Origin: a bacterium | GTDB taxonomy: Bacteria; Actinomycetota; Thermoleophilia; Solirubrobacterales; Solirubrobacteraceae | Assembly (NCBI GenBank): GCA_021323635.1 | Contig: JAJPKQ010000004.1 | Coordinates: forward strand, 62,001 to 126,000 | Direction: 5' to 3' | Length of the DNA stretch: 64,000 nucleotides | Shown: piece by piece, positions 54,256-63,135 of the stretch | Layout: the number at the start of each line of letters is the position of its first letter | Numbering within the stretch: the first letter of the stretch is position 1 | Notes under the pieces: model-generated | The model's input: only the letters and a program-made list of their open reading frames with translations | Told to the model about the DNA's origin: nothing | Databases searched by the model: none | Made by a program: the position numbers and the translations under genes

Positions 54256-54278
54256 GCGGCGCACCGAGCCGGCGCCGC
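54256..54278. terminator. Candidate bidirectional terminator hairpin
   Basis: A 7-bp GC stem (GCGGCGC and GCGCCGC, 9-nt loop) fills most of the 37-bp gap between two convergent genes. No T-run follows on either side. Confidence 0.35.
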
Positions 54279-54292
54279 AGGCGCGCACGCGC

Positions 54293-55654
54293 TCAGGGGA
54301 TCCCCTCGGCGACCGGCTCGACTGCCTGCGCCGCGGGCGCCTTTGCGCTGTGCCCCTCGCCCAGGCGCGCGGAGTAGATCGAGGGCAGGCCGAGCCGGCG
54401 CACGACCACCGTCGCACCGGTGAGCGCAAGCAGGATCGGCACCATCAGCGTGTCGGAGAAGCGCGTGAGCTCGAGCATCATCACCGAGGCCGCAAGCGGC
54501 CCCTGCATCGAGGCCGCGAGCACCGCTGCGCCGCCGATCAGGGCATAGGCGCCTGCGGATGATCCCGGCCAGGCGTAGGACCACAAACGGCCGAGCAGGC
54601 CCCCGAACAGAACCCCATAGGTGAGCGTCGGGGTGAACAGACCGCCGGGCGCCCCGCTGCCCAGGCAGGCCGCGGTCACGAGCGGCTTCAGGATCGCCAG
54701 CGCAAGCAGCAGCGTGATGCCAAGCTGTGCGGTCACGGCCAGCTGAACGGTGTCCTTGCCGTTGCCAAGCAGCTGCGGATAGGCGATCGCGATCGCGCCA
54801 AGCGCGGCCAGCGCAAGCAGCGGTGCGAGCGCCCGGCCGAGCCGCCCGGGCGGGCGCGCCTCATGCGCTGCCGCGACCAGCTTCACCCACGCAGCGGCGG
54901 CAAGCCCGGCCAGCGGCCCGATGATCGCAGCCCAGATGATCTCCTGGGCATGGATCGGGTAGACGGGGAGGTGGTAGGTGGGCGCCAGCGGCAGGGCGAT
55001 CCAGGCGGTCGCGGTCGCAAGCAGGCAGCAGAGGATCGCCGGGATCACGAGCGGCAGGGCGACCGTCCCCAGCAGCACCTCGACCGCAAACAAAGCACCG
55101 CCGAGGGGGATGTTGTAGACGGCCGCCATGCCCGCGCCGGCGCCGCAGGCCACGAGCAGCTTGCGCTGCCAGGGCTTGATACCCGCGCGCTCGCAGATCA
55201 CGCTGGCAAAGGAGGCGCCCGCAAGCTGCGGGGCGGCCTCGCGCCCGATCGAGGCGCCGATCCCGACGATGATGATCGAGAGGATCCCCCGTGCGTTGGC
55301 CAGCCGAAAGGACATCCGCCCTTCCTCCAGCCAGACCGCCTCCGAGACCTCGCCGCCGCCGATGCCACGAATGCGCCGCAGGAGCAGCGCCCCGGCGCCG
55401 GCGATCACGCCCGCGATCGCCAGCGCGATCAGGCGCCTGGCTCCCGGCCGATGCTCCACCGCGGCAAGGTAGTTGCCGGAGCTGTAGCCGAAGGCGATGT
55501 GCTGGATGAGGTGGAGCAGCTCCATCAGCGCCGCCCCGGCGAGCCCGGAGAAGATGCCGATCGCAACCACGAGCGCCCAGAAGCTGGGGGTGTAGCTGGC
55601 GAGAATGCCCCGTCCCGGGATGTTCGGCTGGTAGGAGAAGAAGCGGTCGGTCAT
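54293..55654 (-). CDS. ClC-type chloride channel/transporter
   Basis: This 453-aa membrane protein has about ten hydrophobic helices and the ClC signatures: 'GIGGGEVSEAV' at the first selectivity loop (the usual GSGIP is changed to GGGE), 'GASIGREAAPQLAGA' with the gating Glu, and 'GSGAPGGLFTPTLTYG'. It should exchange or conduct chloride or a related anion. The altered first loop could change anion selectivity. No CBS domain is present. It is convergent with the second arylsulfotransferase-like gene and followed on the same strand by the large helicase gene upstream. Confidence 0.9.
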   Translation of the reverse strand: MTDRFFSYQPNIPGRGILASYTPSFWALVVAIGIFSGLAGAALMELLHLIQHIAFGYSSGNYLAAVEHRPGARRLIALAIAGVIAGAGALLLRRIRGIGGGEVSEAVWLEEGRMSFRLANARGILSIIIVGIGASIGREAAPQLAGASFASVICERAGIKPWQRKLLVACGAGAGMAAVYNIPLGGALFAVEVLLGTVALPLVIPAILCCLLATATAWIALPLAPTYHLPVYPIHAQEIIWAAIIGPLAGLAAAAWVKLVAAAHEARPPGRLGRALAPLLALAALGAIAIAYPQLLGNGKDTVQLAVTAQLGITLLLALAILKPLVTAACLGSGAPGGLFTPTLTYGVLFGGLLGRLWSYAWPGSSAGAYALIGGAAVLAASMQGPLAASVMMLELTRFSDTLMVPILLALTGATVVVRRLGLPSIYSARLGEGHSAKAPAAQAVEPVAEGIP

Positions 55655-55718
55655 GATCGACAGAGAAGATCATCGCTGCTCAGCACAGGGTCGCGCGCCG
55701 CAGCGCGCACGCTGCCGC

Positions 55719-58700
55719 TCACGTGAGCGCTGCTGAGCGGCGGCTCGCCGCAGCGCGCGAGCGTGGCAAGCTCGCATCGGGCAGGCCGTCGCGATAGGTC
55801 ACGAAGCGCCCCCGCAGGGCCGGCACCCGCTCCCCCGGCAGCAGCCGTCCAAGCAGGTTGAGGGGATCGGCCGCACCGATCCGCACCGGGCCCGACGCAT
55901 GCGCGCGGAGCTTCCCGCTGCGCGAGAGGGCGCGCAGCTCCTCATGCGCCTCAGCCAACGCATACTGCTCGCCGTGCAGACCCGCGACAAAGCGCCCGCC
56001 GATCGCCACGCCGCGCGCCTCCAGGCGCCGCAGCGCGGCGAGGACCTCGCGCCATGGCAGCACAAAGCTCTCACGCGCAAGCAGCTCGTAGCAGACGATG
56101 CCCCAGCGCACCAGCAGCTGGCCGGCGACCTGCTCTGCAAGCGTCTCGCCGTCGATCGCGCCGGCGCCCGGCTCACGCCCTGCGTCGGGGAGGGCCGCAA
56201 GCGGCGCGAGCAGCGACCAGCGCCCCGTCGGCGCGGAGACGCCACCGAGCAGCCTGCGGCCGCCAAGGCGCGCCTGGCTTGGTAGGGCAACCGTGCGCCG
56301 GCGGTCGTGGGAGCGGGCGCGCGAGCGAGCGCGTGCGCGGAAGAGCGCACGCAGGGCGCCGAATGAGTCGGCGCTGATGAGGCCGCGCGCAATCAGCTCA
56401 AAGAGCCCTTCCTCGACTTCGCCCTCCAGGCGCCCGGTGATCGCAGCAAGCTCGAACGCAAAGAGCGCGCCCTGCTCGCCGAGCGCCTGCGCGACCTCCG
56501 CGGCGGCACCGGCGGCGGGCGCATGGGGCGAGCGCTCGGGGCGAAGCGCAGCAAGCAGCCAGGGCAGATCTGCGCGCAGGGCAAATGTGATCGGCGTCGA
56601 CTGCGAGGGCGTGCGCGCGCCGCGGCGAGGCCGGCGCTCGCCGGCGCCGAGCGTGCTCGCAAAGCGACCCCAGACGACCTCGCCGGCGAGGCAGAGCTCA
56701 TCCAGCCAGCGCTCCTCGTAGCCGGCGAGGCGGGCAGGCAGAAGCGCCTCCTCCCATGCGCCCGCGGGCGCTTCAAAGCCCTGCAGGCGGTCGATGACCT
56801 CGCGCAGGCCGCGCTTGCCCGCAAAGCGATCACGCGGCGCCACACCCTGCCAGCGCAGCAGGAAGCAGAGCAGCTCTCGCCGCTGCAGCGGGCGCAGCGC
56901 CGCCGAGGAGCGGCGCAGCTCGCGGGTGTAGGCATGGATGCGCGCGAGCAGCCGCCGCGCGCACCACTGCTCCTGCTCGGCGCCGGGCGTGAAGCGCCCG
57001 CGCAGCGCAAAGCCCTCTCCCTCGAGCGTCGCCAGCGCGCTCTGCGCAGAGGCCTCGCTCACCGCCATCAGCTGCGCAAGCTCGGCGGCGCCCACCGGGC
57101 CGGAGCACTCAAGGTGGCCGCGCAGGGCGAGCGCCAGAGCGCTCTGTGCATCGGGCGCAGGGGGTGGGTGCGGATCGGCGCCCTCCTCCCCACGATCGAG
57201 CTCCGCGCCGGCAACGATCTCCGCCTGCGGCGCGATCGCGCGCGCCAGCGCAAGGCGCTCGCTTGCGCACCAGCGCAGGATCGCGCCAGCCTTGGCAGCC
57301 CCCGGCGCAGCTGCGAGGACTGCCGCACGCCCTTGCGCTACAAGCTCATCCATCCAGCTTCGCCACTGCGGCTGAGGCTCCACCAGCACGCATGAGAGCA
57401 GCAGGTCGTGAAGCTCCTCGCGCCCGCGCAGCGCGGGGGCGACCTCCGCCCTGACGCGCGCGATCGCGCGCGGATCGAGCTCGCCGAGCTCACCGGCGGC
57501 GACGGGCAGCCCCCGGCGCAGCGCCACCGCACGGCTGCGCCGCTCCTCCAGCGGAGCGTCATCGAGGAAGGTGAAGGGCTTGCCGCCGAGGATCTCGTGT
57601 GCAAGCAGCGAGGGCTCAGTGGAGTCGATGAAGCGCGCTCGCACCCGCCCGGCCGCAAGGTCGGCGAGCAGCGCCTCCAGTCCCGCCACATCCATCGCCT
57701 CCTCCATGCAGTCGCGCACCGTCTGCTCAACGAGCGGATGATCGGGCAGCGCGATCGGGCCGGGCGGCGCATTCTCCTGGCAGGCGGCAAGCGCAGGAAA
57801 GACCGCTGCGAGCAGGTCTTCGGCCTCCATCCGCTGCAGCGCCACCGGGCTCTTCTTGCCGCCGCGGAAGCGCAGCACCGCCAGCGCGCGATTGAGGTTC
57901 CAGCGCCAGCGCGAGGCGAACATCGGCGAGGGCAGCAGCGCCTGCTCAAGCGCCGCGCGCGCGCGGCCGGCGGGCAGCAGCGCCGGGACGTCAGAGAGCG
58001 GGAAGGAGTGCTGCGGGCCCAGCGACAGCAGCAGCGCGTCGTCGCTTGCCGCCGCCTGCAGCTCGAAGTCGAAGGTGACGCAGAAGCGCTTGCGCAGCGC
58101 AAGTGCGAAGGCACGGTTCACGCGCGCGCCGAAGGGAGCATGCACGACAAGCTGCATTCCGCCCGCCTCGTCAAAGAAGCGCTCGAAGACGACCTCCTCC
58201 GCCGTCGGCAGCGCCCCGAGCTGGGCTTTGGCTGCCGCAAGGTAGAAGACAAGCTGCTCAGCGACAGGCCGAGCGATCCCGCAGCGCTCCTGCGCAAGCG
58301 CGATCGCCCGCCCGGCGCCTGCGCTCAGCTCCGCTGCGATCGCTGCTCGCAGCGCCGAGATCTCTGCGGAGAGCTCGACGCTGCGCGCCGGCGCCTCGCC
58401 GATCCAGAATGGGATCGTCGGGCTGGCGCCCTGGGCGTCGATCACGCGGACCTCGCCGGCGGCCACGCGCTGCACGCGCCAAGCGTGGCTGCCGAGCAGG
58501 AAGACGTCGCCCACCATCGACTCCAGCGCAAAATCCTCGTTGACTGCGCCGACAACGACTCCCTCGGGCTCCAGCAGCACGCGAAAGTCGCCAAGCTCGG
58601 CGATCGCGCCGCCGCTTGTCAGCGCCGCCAGTCGAGCGCCACGGCGCGGCCTCAGCACGCCGCCGACGCGGTCGCGGTGCAGGTGCGCCATGCGCCGGCC

Positions 58701-60125
58701 GGTGCCCGTGCGAATGCCCTCGCTGAGCAGCTCGAGCAGCCGATCAAAGCGCTCGCGATCGAGCGCCGCATATGGGCCGGCCCGCGTGCAGAGCTCGTAG
58801 AGGTCGCCCTCCGCAAGCTCGCCGGCCGCCGCCACCTCCGCGACGATCTGCTGGGCGAGAATGTCGATCGCAAGCGGCACCGGCGGCGAGCTGTCAAGCC
58901 GACCGGCGCGGATCGCGCCAAGCAGCGCCGCCGATTCGACCAGCTCGTCGCGGCTCAAGGGGTAGAGGATGCCCTCGGGGCGACCGTGGCGGCTGTGGTT
59001 GGCACGCCCCACGCGCTGCAGGAAGGTCGCGATCGAGCGCGGCGAGCCGACCTGGCAGACCAGCTCGACGGGCCCGACGTCGATGCCCAGCTCAAGCGAG
59101 GCCGTCGCAACCAGCGCCCGCAGCTGCCCCGCGCGCAGGCGCTCCTCGGTGCGTCTGCGACGCTCCACCGAGAGCGAGCCGTGGTGAGCGCAGACCGAGT
59201 CCGCCGGCAGGTGCTCGGCAAGCAGGTGCGCGAGGCGCTCGGCGAGCCTGCGGGTGTTGACGAAGACCAGCGTCGTGCGTCGCCGGCGCACGTGTGCGGC
59301 AATCTGCGCGACGACTTCGGCCATCGCCTCAGTCGACATCACCGCTTCGAGCTCGCGCTCGGGAAGCTCGATCGAGAGCGCAAGCGGCCGGCTGTGGCCG
59401 CAGTCGACCACCGCCAGCGGCCGCGTGCCGGCGAGCAGGCTCGCGGTCGCCTCGATCGGGCGCTGCGTCGCCGAGAGGCCGATGCGCTGCACGCCGCCAT
59501 CGCGCTGCAGCGCATCCAGGCGCTCGAGCGAGAGCGCCAGATGGGCGCCACGCTTGTCGCGCGCAAGCGCATGGATCTCATCGACGATCACCGTCTGCAC
59601 CTCGGTCAGGGTTGCGCGCGCCCGCCCCGCGGTGAGCATCAGATAGAGGCTCTCAGGGGTGCTGATGAGGAAGGTCGGGGGGTTGCGCACCAGCGCCGCG
59701 CGCTGTGCGGCGGTGGAGTCGCCGGTGCGCAGGCCGACAGTCAGCTCCGGCGGCTGCAGGCCGAGCTCGCGCGCGCATTCGGCGATCTGCGCAAGCGGCG
59801 CAAGCAGGTTCTGCTCGATGTCAAGCGCAAGCGCACGCAGCGGCGAGATGTAGAGCAGGCGCGTGGTGGGCGCAAGCGCGCCGCGCTCGTGGGCGCGGTA
59901 GGCGGCATCGATCGCGACCAGGAAGCCGGCCAGGGTCTTGCCCGATCCGGTCGGGGCGGCGATCAGCGTGTGGGCGCCCGCGCGCAGCGATCGCCAGCCG
60001 CGCTCCTGGGGCTCGGTCGGCCCCTCGGGAAAGCGCCGCGCAAACCAGCGCGCAATCGCCGGATGAAAGCCCTCCGCGCCAAGCGCGCCACCGTCACTAT
60101 GCGGACCTGAGCCTCCCGACGACAT
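55719..60125 (-). CDS. lhr: Lhr-family ATP-dependent DNA helicase
   Basis: This 1468-aa superfamily 2 helicase has a Q-motif 'PTEPQ', Walker A APTGSGKT (57-64), 'VDEIHAL' (motif II), 'GLSATQRP' (motif III), and 'SLELGIDVGPVELVCQVGSPRSIATFLQRVGRANH' (motifs V-VI). A winged-helix and the Lhr-specific C-terminal region follow. The length agrees with actinobacterial Lhr (about 1500 aa). It translocates on ssDNA and unwinds DNA or RNA:DNA hybrids in repair. The ATG at 60125 lies 6 nt after a TAACCT element. Confidence 0.95.
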   Translation of the reverse strand: MSSGGSGPHSDGGALGAEGFHPAIARWFARRFPEGPTEPQERGWRSLRAGAHTLIAAPTGSGKTLAGFLVAIDAAYRAHERGALAPTTRLLYISPLRALALDIEQNLLAPLAQIAECARELGLQPPELTVGLRTGDSTAAQRAALVRNPPTFLISTPESLYLMLTAGRARATLTEVQTVIVDEIHALARDKRGAHLALSLERLDALQRDGGVQRIGLSATQRPIEATASLLAGTRPLAVVDCGHSRPLALSIELPERELEAVMSTEAMAEVVAQIAAHVRRRRTTLVFVNTRRLAERLAHLLAEHLPADSVCAHHGSLSVERRRRTEERLRAGQLRALVATASLELGIDVGPVELVCQVGSPRSIATFLQRVGRANHSRHGRPEGILYPLSRDELVESAALLGAIRAGRLDSSPPVPLAIDILAQQIVAEVAAAGELAEGDLYELCTRAGPYAALDRERFDRLLELLSEGIRTGTGRRMAHLHRDRVGGVLRPRRGARLAALTSGGAIAELGDFRVLLEPEGVVVGAVNEDFALESMVGDVFLLGSHAWRVQRVAAGEVRVIDAQGASPTIPFWIGEAPARSVELSAEISALRAAIAAELSAGAGRAIALAQERCGIARPVAEQLVFYLAAAKAQLGALPTAEEVVFERFFDEAGGMQLVVHAPFGARVNRAFALALRKRFCVTFDFELQAAASDDALLLSLGPQHSFPLSDVPALLPAGRARAALEQALLPSPMFASRWRWNLNRALAVLRFRGGKKSPVALQRMEAEDLLAAVFPALAACQENAPPGPIALPDHPLVEQTVRDCMEEAMDVAGLEALLADLAAGRVRARFIDSTEPSLLAHEILGGKPFTFLDDAPLEERRSRAVALRRGLPVAAGELGELDPRAIARVRAEVAPALRGREELHDLLLSCVLVEPQPQWRSWMDELVAQGRAAVLAAAPGAAKAGAILRWCASERLALARAIAPQAEIVAGAELDRGEEGADPHPPPAPDAQSALALALRGHLECSGPVGAAELAQLMAVSEASAQSALATLEGEGFALRGRFTPGAEQEQWCARRLLARIHAYTRELRRSSAALRPLQRRELLCFLLRWQGVAPRDRFAGKRGLREVIDRLQGFEAPAGAWEEALLPARLAGYEERWLDELCLAGEVVWGRFASTLGAGERRPRRGARTPSQSTPITFALRADLPWLLAALRPERSPHAPAAGAAAEVAQALGEQGALFAFELAAITGRLEGEVEEGLFELIARGLISADSFGALRALFRARARSRARSHDRRRTVALPSQARLGGRRLLGGVSAPTGRWSLLAPLAALPDAGREPGAGAIDGETLAEQVAGQLLVRWGIVCYELLARESFVLPWREVLAALRRLEARGVAIGGRFVAGLHGEQYALAEAHEELRALSRSGKLRAHASGPVRIGAADPLNLLGRLLPGERVPALRGRFVTYRDGLPDASLPRSRAAASRRSAALT

Positions 60126-60131
60126 GGTGCA

Positions 60132-60137
60132 AGGTTA
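60132..60137 (-). promoter_or_regulatory. Candidate -10 element (TAACCT) for lhr
   Basis: The hexamer lies 6 nt upstream of the ATG at 60125. Confidence 0.4.
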
Positions 60138-60208
60138 GGCGCAAGCGCAGCGGCTGCAGCGGATCGCCCGCCGGGCGCGCTCGCGAGCCGCTCGGGTATC
60201 ACTCTCTC

Positions 60209-61600
60209 ATGGTGGCCGCTCGCCGCAACGCCTCTGCGCCGCGCCCTGCACTCCGAGCCGTGGTGGTCGGTGGGGGCTTCGGCGGGCTCTCTGCAGCCCG
60301 CGCGCTCGCCAGGGCAGGCGGCTCCGTGACGCTGATCGACCGCAACAACTTCCACCTCTTCCAGCCGCTCAGCTACCAGGTGGCCACGGGCGCGCTCTCG
60401 CCCGGGGAGATCGCCGTGCCGCTGCGCCGGGTCCTCGCCCCCTTCCCGCGCGCGCGGGTCCTGCTCGCGGAGGTCAGCGGCTTCGATCTGCACGAGCGCC
60501 TTGTGCACTGCCGGCCGATGGCGCCGGCGGCAGAGCCCTTCAGCGAGCCCTACGACGTCCTGGTCGTGGCGGGCGGCTCGAGCTACTCCTACTTCGGCCA
60601 CGAGCACTGGCGCCCCTATGCGCTGGAGGTGAAATCGCTGCAGAGCGCGCTGCGCGTGCGCTCGCGCCTGCTGGCCGCCTTCGAGGCTGCCGAGATCGCA
60701 CGCGAGCACGCCGAGCAGCGCCGCCTGCTGACCTTCGCTGTCATCGGGGCCGGCCCGACCGGCGTGGAGATGGCCGGCCAGATCGCCGAGCTTGCGCACG
60801 AGGTGCTCCCCGGCGAGCTGCGCCGGGCGCGCTCGCGCCAGGCCGATGTGGTGCTTGTCGAGAGCGCTGCACGCGTTTTGCCTGCGTTTCCACCACCGCT
60901 GTCGCTGCACGCCGAGCGCTCACTGCAAGCGCTCGGCGTGCGCCTGGCGACCCAGCACACGGTAGTCGAGATCGCGCGCGGGCTGCTGCGCCTGCGCCAG
61001 CGCGATGGCACCGAGCAGACGCTCGAGGCCGAAACGATCATCTGGGCGGCGGGGGTCAGCGCCTCACCGCTTGCCGGCGCGCTCGCAGCCGCCGCCGGCG
61101 GCGAGCTTGACCGCTCCGGGCGGCTGGCCGTCGAAGCGGACCTGACGCTGCCGGGCCACCCGGAGGTGTTCGCGATCGGGGACATGGTGCGGCTGCGGAG
61201 CACCAGCGGCGGGACGGCGACTCCACTGCCGGGACTCGCGCCCGTGGCGATGCAGGAGGGGCGCTATGTCGCAGCCCTGATCGCGGCACGGAGCAGCGGC
61301 CGCGGACAGCCCGCTACCTTCCGCTATCGCGACAAGGGCACGCTTGCGACGATCGGCCGGGCGCGCGCCGTCGCACAGCTCGGCCGCCTGCGCCTCTGGG
61401 GCTTCCCGGCGTGGGCGATCTGGCTGACAGTGCACATCTTCTACCTGATCGGCTTCGAGAACCGGCTGATCGTGCTCACCCGCTGGGCCCACAGCTTCTT
61501 CACGCGCGGGCGCGGCGCGCGGCTGATCACGGAGGAGGCGGGAGGACCGCGCGAGGGGCCCGTCGCACGGCCCCCTCATGACAGCGCCGATCGACGATAA
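60209..61600 (+). CDS. ndh: Type II NADH:quinone oxidoreductase (NDH-2)
   Basis: This 463-aa membrane-associated flavoprotein oxidises NADH and reduces quinone without pumping protons. FAD fold 'VVVGGGFGGLSAARAL', 'RNNFHLFQPLSYQVATGALSPGEIA', the NADH fold 'VIGAGPTGVEMAGQIAEL', and 'VFAIGDMVRL' with 'APVAMQEGRYVA' are all typical of NDH-2. The C-terminal region ('WLTVHIFYLIGFENRLIVL') is the amphipathic membrane anchor. The ATG at 60209 sits after a TATCAC hexamer with 6-nt spacing. Confidence 0.93.
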   Translation: MVAARRNASAPRPALRAVVVGGGFGGLSAARALARAGGSVTLIDRNNFHLFQPLSYQVATGALSPGEIAVPLRRVLAPFPRARVLLAEVSGFDLHERLVHCRPMAPAAEPFSEPYDVLVVAGGSSYSYFGHEHWRPYALEVKSLQSALRVRSRLLAAFEAAEIAREHAEQRRLLTFAVIGAGPTGVEMAGQIAELAHEVLPGELRRARSRQADVVLVESAARVLPAFPPPLSLHAERSLQALGVRLATQHTVVEIARGLLRLRQRDGTEQTLEAETIIWAAGVSASPLAGALAAAAGGELDRSGRLAVEADLTLPGHPEVFAIGDMVRLRSTSGGTATPLPGLAPVAMQEGRYVAALIAARSSGRGQPATFRYRDKGTLATIGRARAVAQLGRLRLWGFPAWAIWLTVHIFYLIGFENRLIVLTRWAHSFFTRGRGARLITEEAGGPREGPVARPPHDSADRR

Positions 61601-61655
61601 TCTGCGCCTGCGCAAGAGTTGCGCGGTCCCGCAATCAAGCGAAGGGAGCACGCAG

Positions 61656-62093
61656 ATGGCGAACGTGATCTACACGGCAAGGGCAACTGTCACGGGCGGC
61701 CGCGAGCACGGCCACGGCGTGACGAGCGACGGAGCGCTCGAGGTGCACCTGCGCCCGCCCGCCGAGGGCGGCGGCGAGAGCGGGGGCACCAATCCCGAGC
61801 AGCTCTTTGCGATCGGCTACGCCGCCTGCTTTGAGGGCGCGCTCGGCGTTGTCGCGCGCCGCGAGCGTCTTGATCTGGGCGAGGTGTCGATCGACTCCTC
61901 GGTGAGCCTCGTGACCGAGGAGGGCAACCGCTACAACGTTGCCGTCGAGCTCGATGTGACGCTGCCTGGGGTTTCCGACCCAGAGCAGGCCAAGCAGGTG
62001 GTTGCCGCCGCGCACGAGGTCTGCCCATACTCCAACGCCACGCGCGACAACATCAGCGTCAGCCTGCGCGCGAACGGGCAGCCGGTGGGCTGA
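61656..62093 (+). CDS. ohr: Organic hydroperoxide resistance protein (Ohr/OsmC family)
   Basis: This 145-aa thiol peroxidase reduces organic hydroperoxides. Both active-site cysteines are present in 'GYAACFEGAL' and 'EVCPYSNATR', with the N-terminal 'VIYTARATVTGGREHG' of Ohr. The ATG follows GGGAG by about 8 nt. No OhrR regulator is nearby. A GST-like gene starts 6 bp after its stop, suggesting a shared transcript. Confidence 0.94.
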   Translation: MANVIYTARATVTGGREHGHGVTSDGALEVHLRPPAEGGGESGGTNPEQLFAIGYAACFEGALGVVARRERLDLGEVSIDSSVSLVTEEGNRYNVAVELDVTLPGVSDPEQAKQVVAAAHEVCPYSNATRDNISVSLRANGQPVG

Positions 62094-62099
62094 GCGCCC

Positions 62100-62891
62100 G
62101 TGCACGCGCCCGCCGACGCCAGGCAGCCGCGCGTCGCCCTCTATTGGATGGCGATCTCCCATCCCTGCCAGGCGGTGCACAAGATGCTTGAGCTCAAGGG
62201 CGTCGAGCACGACCTTGTCGACGTCTTCCCGCTCAGCCAGCGGATCCACCTGCGCCTGGCCGGCTTCCGAAGCGGCACCGTGCCGGCGCTGAAGCTCGAC
62301 GGTCGCCGCATCTCCGGCTCGCGCGCGATCTCGCGTGCGCTCGAGGAGCGGTGGGGTGACCCGGCCCTCTTCCCGACCGACCCAGAGCTGCGCGCACGCG
62401 TCGAGCAGGCCGAGCGCTGGGGCGAGGAGCGCCTGCAGCCGGTGCCGCGGCGGCTGTTTCGCTACGGCGTCGCGCGCGACGCGGAGTTGCGCGAATGGGC
62501 GGTGCGCGACGTAGGGCTGCCCTTCCCGGCGCTGAGCGCGCAGGCGATCCGCCCCGCGCTCGCGTGGTACCTGCGCACGGTCGAGGCCGACGGTCGCCGT
62601 GCGGACACGGCTGCGGTGCGCGCCGACCTCGCCGAGCTGCCGGCGCATCTGGGCCGTGTAGATCAGCTGCTATCGGATGGCACGCTCGCGCTGGCGCCGC
62701 CGAACGCCGCCACCCTGCAGATAATGGCCAGCGTGAGGCTGCTCTGCCGCTTTGCCGACCTGGCCGAGCTGGTCGGGTCACACGCCTGCGCACAGCCGGC
62801 GCACGAGCTCTTCCCCGACTTCGGCGGCGCGATTCCGCCCTTCCTCGATCGATCCTGGCTCTCCGCGCCTCCCAGCGAATCGGCTGCATAG
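62100..62891 (+). CDS. Glutathione S-transferase-like (thioredoxin-fold) protein
   Basis: This 263-aa protein has an N-terminal thioredoxin-like GST domain ('ALYWMAISHPCQAVHKMLELKGVEHDLVDV', then 'GTVPALKLDGRRISGSRAISRALEE') and an all-helical C-terminal domain. The 'SHPC' may supply a catalytic Ser or Cys. Actinobacteria lack glutathione, so the thiol partner is unknown (mycothiol or none). It lies in the same operon as ohr. The GTG at 62100 has no clear ribosome binding site, as expected for coupling to the upstream stop. Confidence 0.75.
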   Translation: MHAPADARQPRVALYWMAISHPCQAVHKMLELKGVEHDLVDVFPLSQRIHLRLAGFRSGTVPALKLDGRRISGSRAISRALEERWGDPALFPTDPELRARVEQAERWGEERLQPVPRRLFRYGVARDAELREWAVRDVGLPFPALSAQAIRPALAWYLRTVEADGRRADTAAVRADLAELPAHLGRVDQLLSDGTLALAPPNAATLQIMASVRLLCRFADLAELVGSHACAQPAHELFPDFGGAIPPFLDRSWLSAPPSESAA

Positions 62892-62908
62892 GCGCGGGCG
62901 GCGTCGAG

Positions 62909-62926
62909 GCGAGCGCTGGCGCTCGC
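62909..62926 (+). terminator. Candidate hairpin after the ohr operon (first)
   Basis: GCGAGCG-CTGG-CGCTCGC is a perfect 7-bp stem with a 4-nt loop, 18 bp after the GST-like stop. A second hairpin follows. No T-run is present. Confidence 0.4.
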
Positions 62927-62929
62927 GCG

Positions 62930-62947
62930 CTGCACGAAGTCGTGCAG
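62930..62947 (+). terminator. Candidate hairpin after the ohr operon (second)
   Basis: CTGCACGA-AG-TCGTGCAG is an 18-nt near-perfect palindrome with 8-bp arms, 4 bp after the first hairpin. It is either a second GC-rich terminator stem or an operator site. Confidence 0.35.
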
Positions 62948-63135
62948 GGCTCCCAGCCGGGCCGATGAGGTTGCAGCGCCGCGCAACCTTGCCGCCAAAG
63001 CCGAGTTTCGACCTTCCGAGAGGGGCGGTTGCCGGGCTTGGCCCGGGTCGGGCATGGGTCAGCATCCGCCGACCTGAGCCTGCCGCCCGCGTGCAGCACA
63101 CGCCCAGAACCCACCTTGAAAGGAGGTCGTATCGC

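Noticed and set aside
57408-60110. 900-codon open frame antisense to lhr
   Set aside because: It is Arg/Gln/His-rich with no recognisable domain and lies entirely over the conserved helicase.
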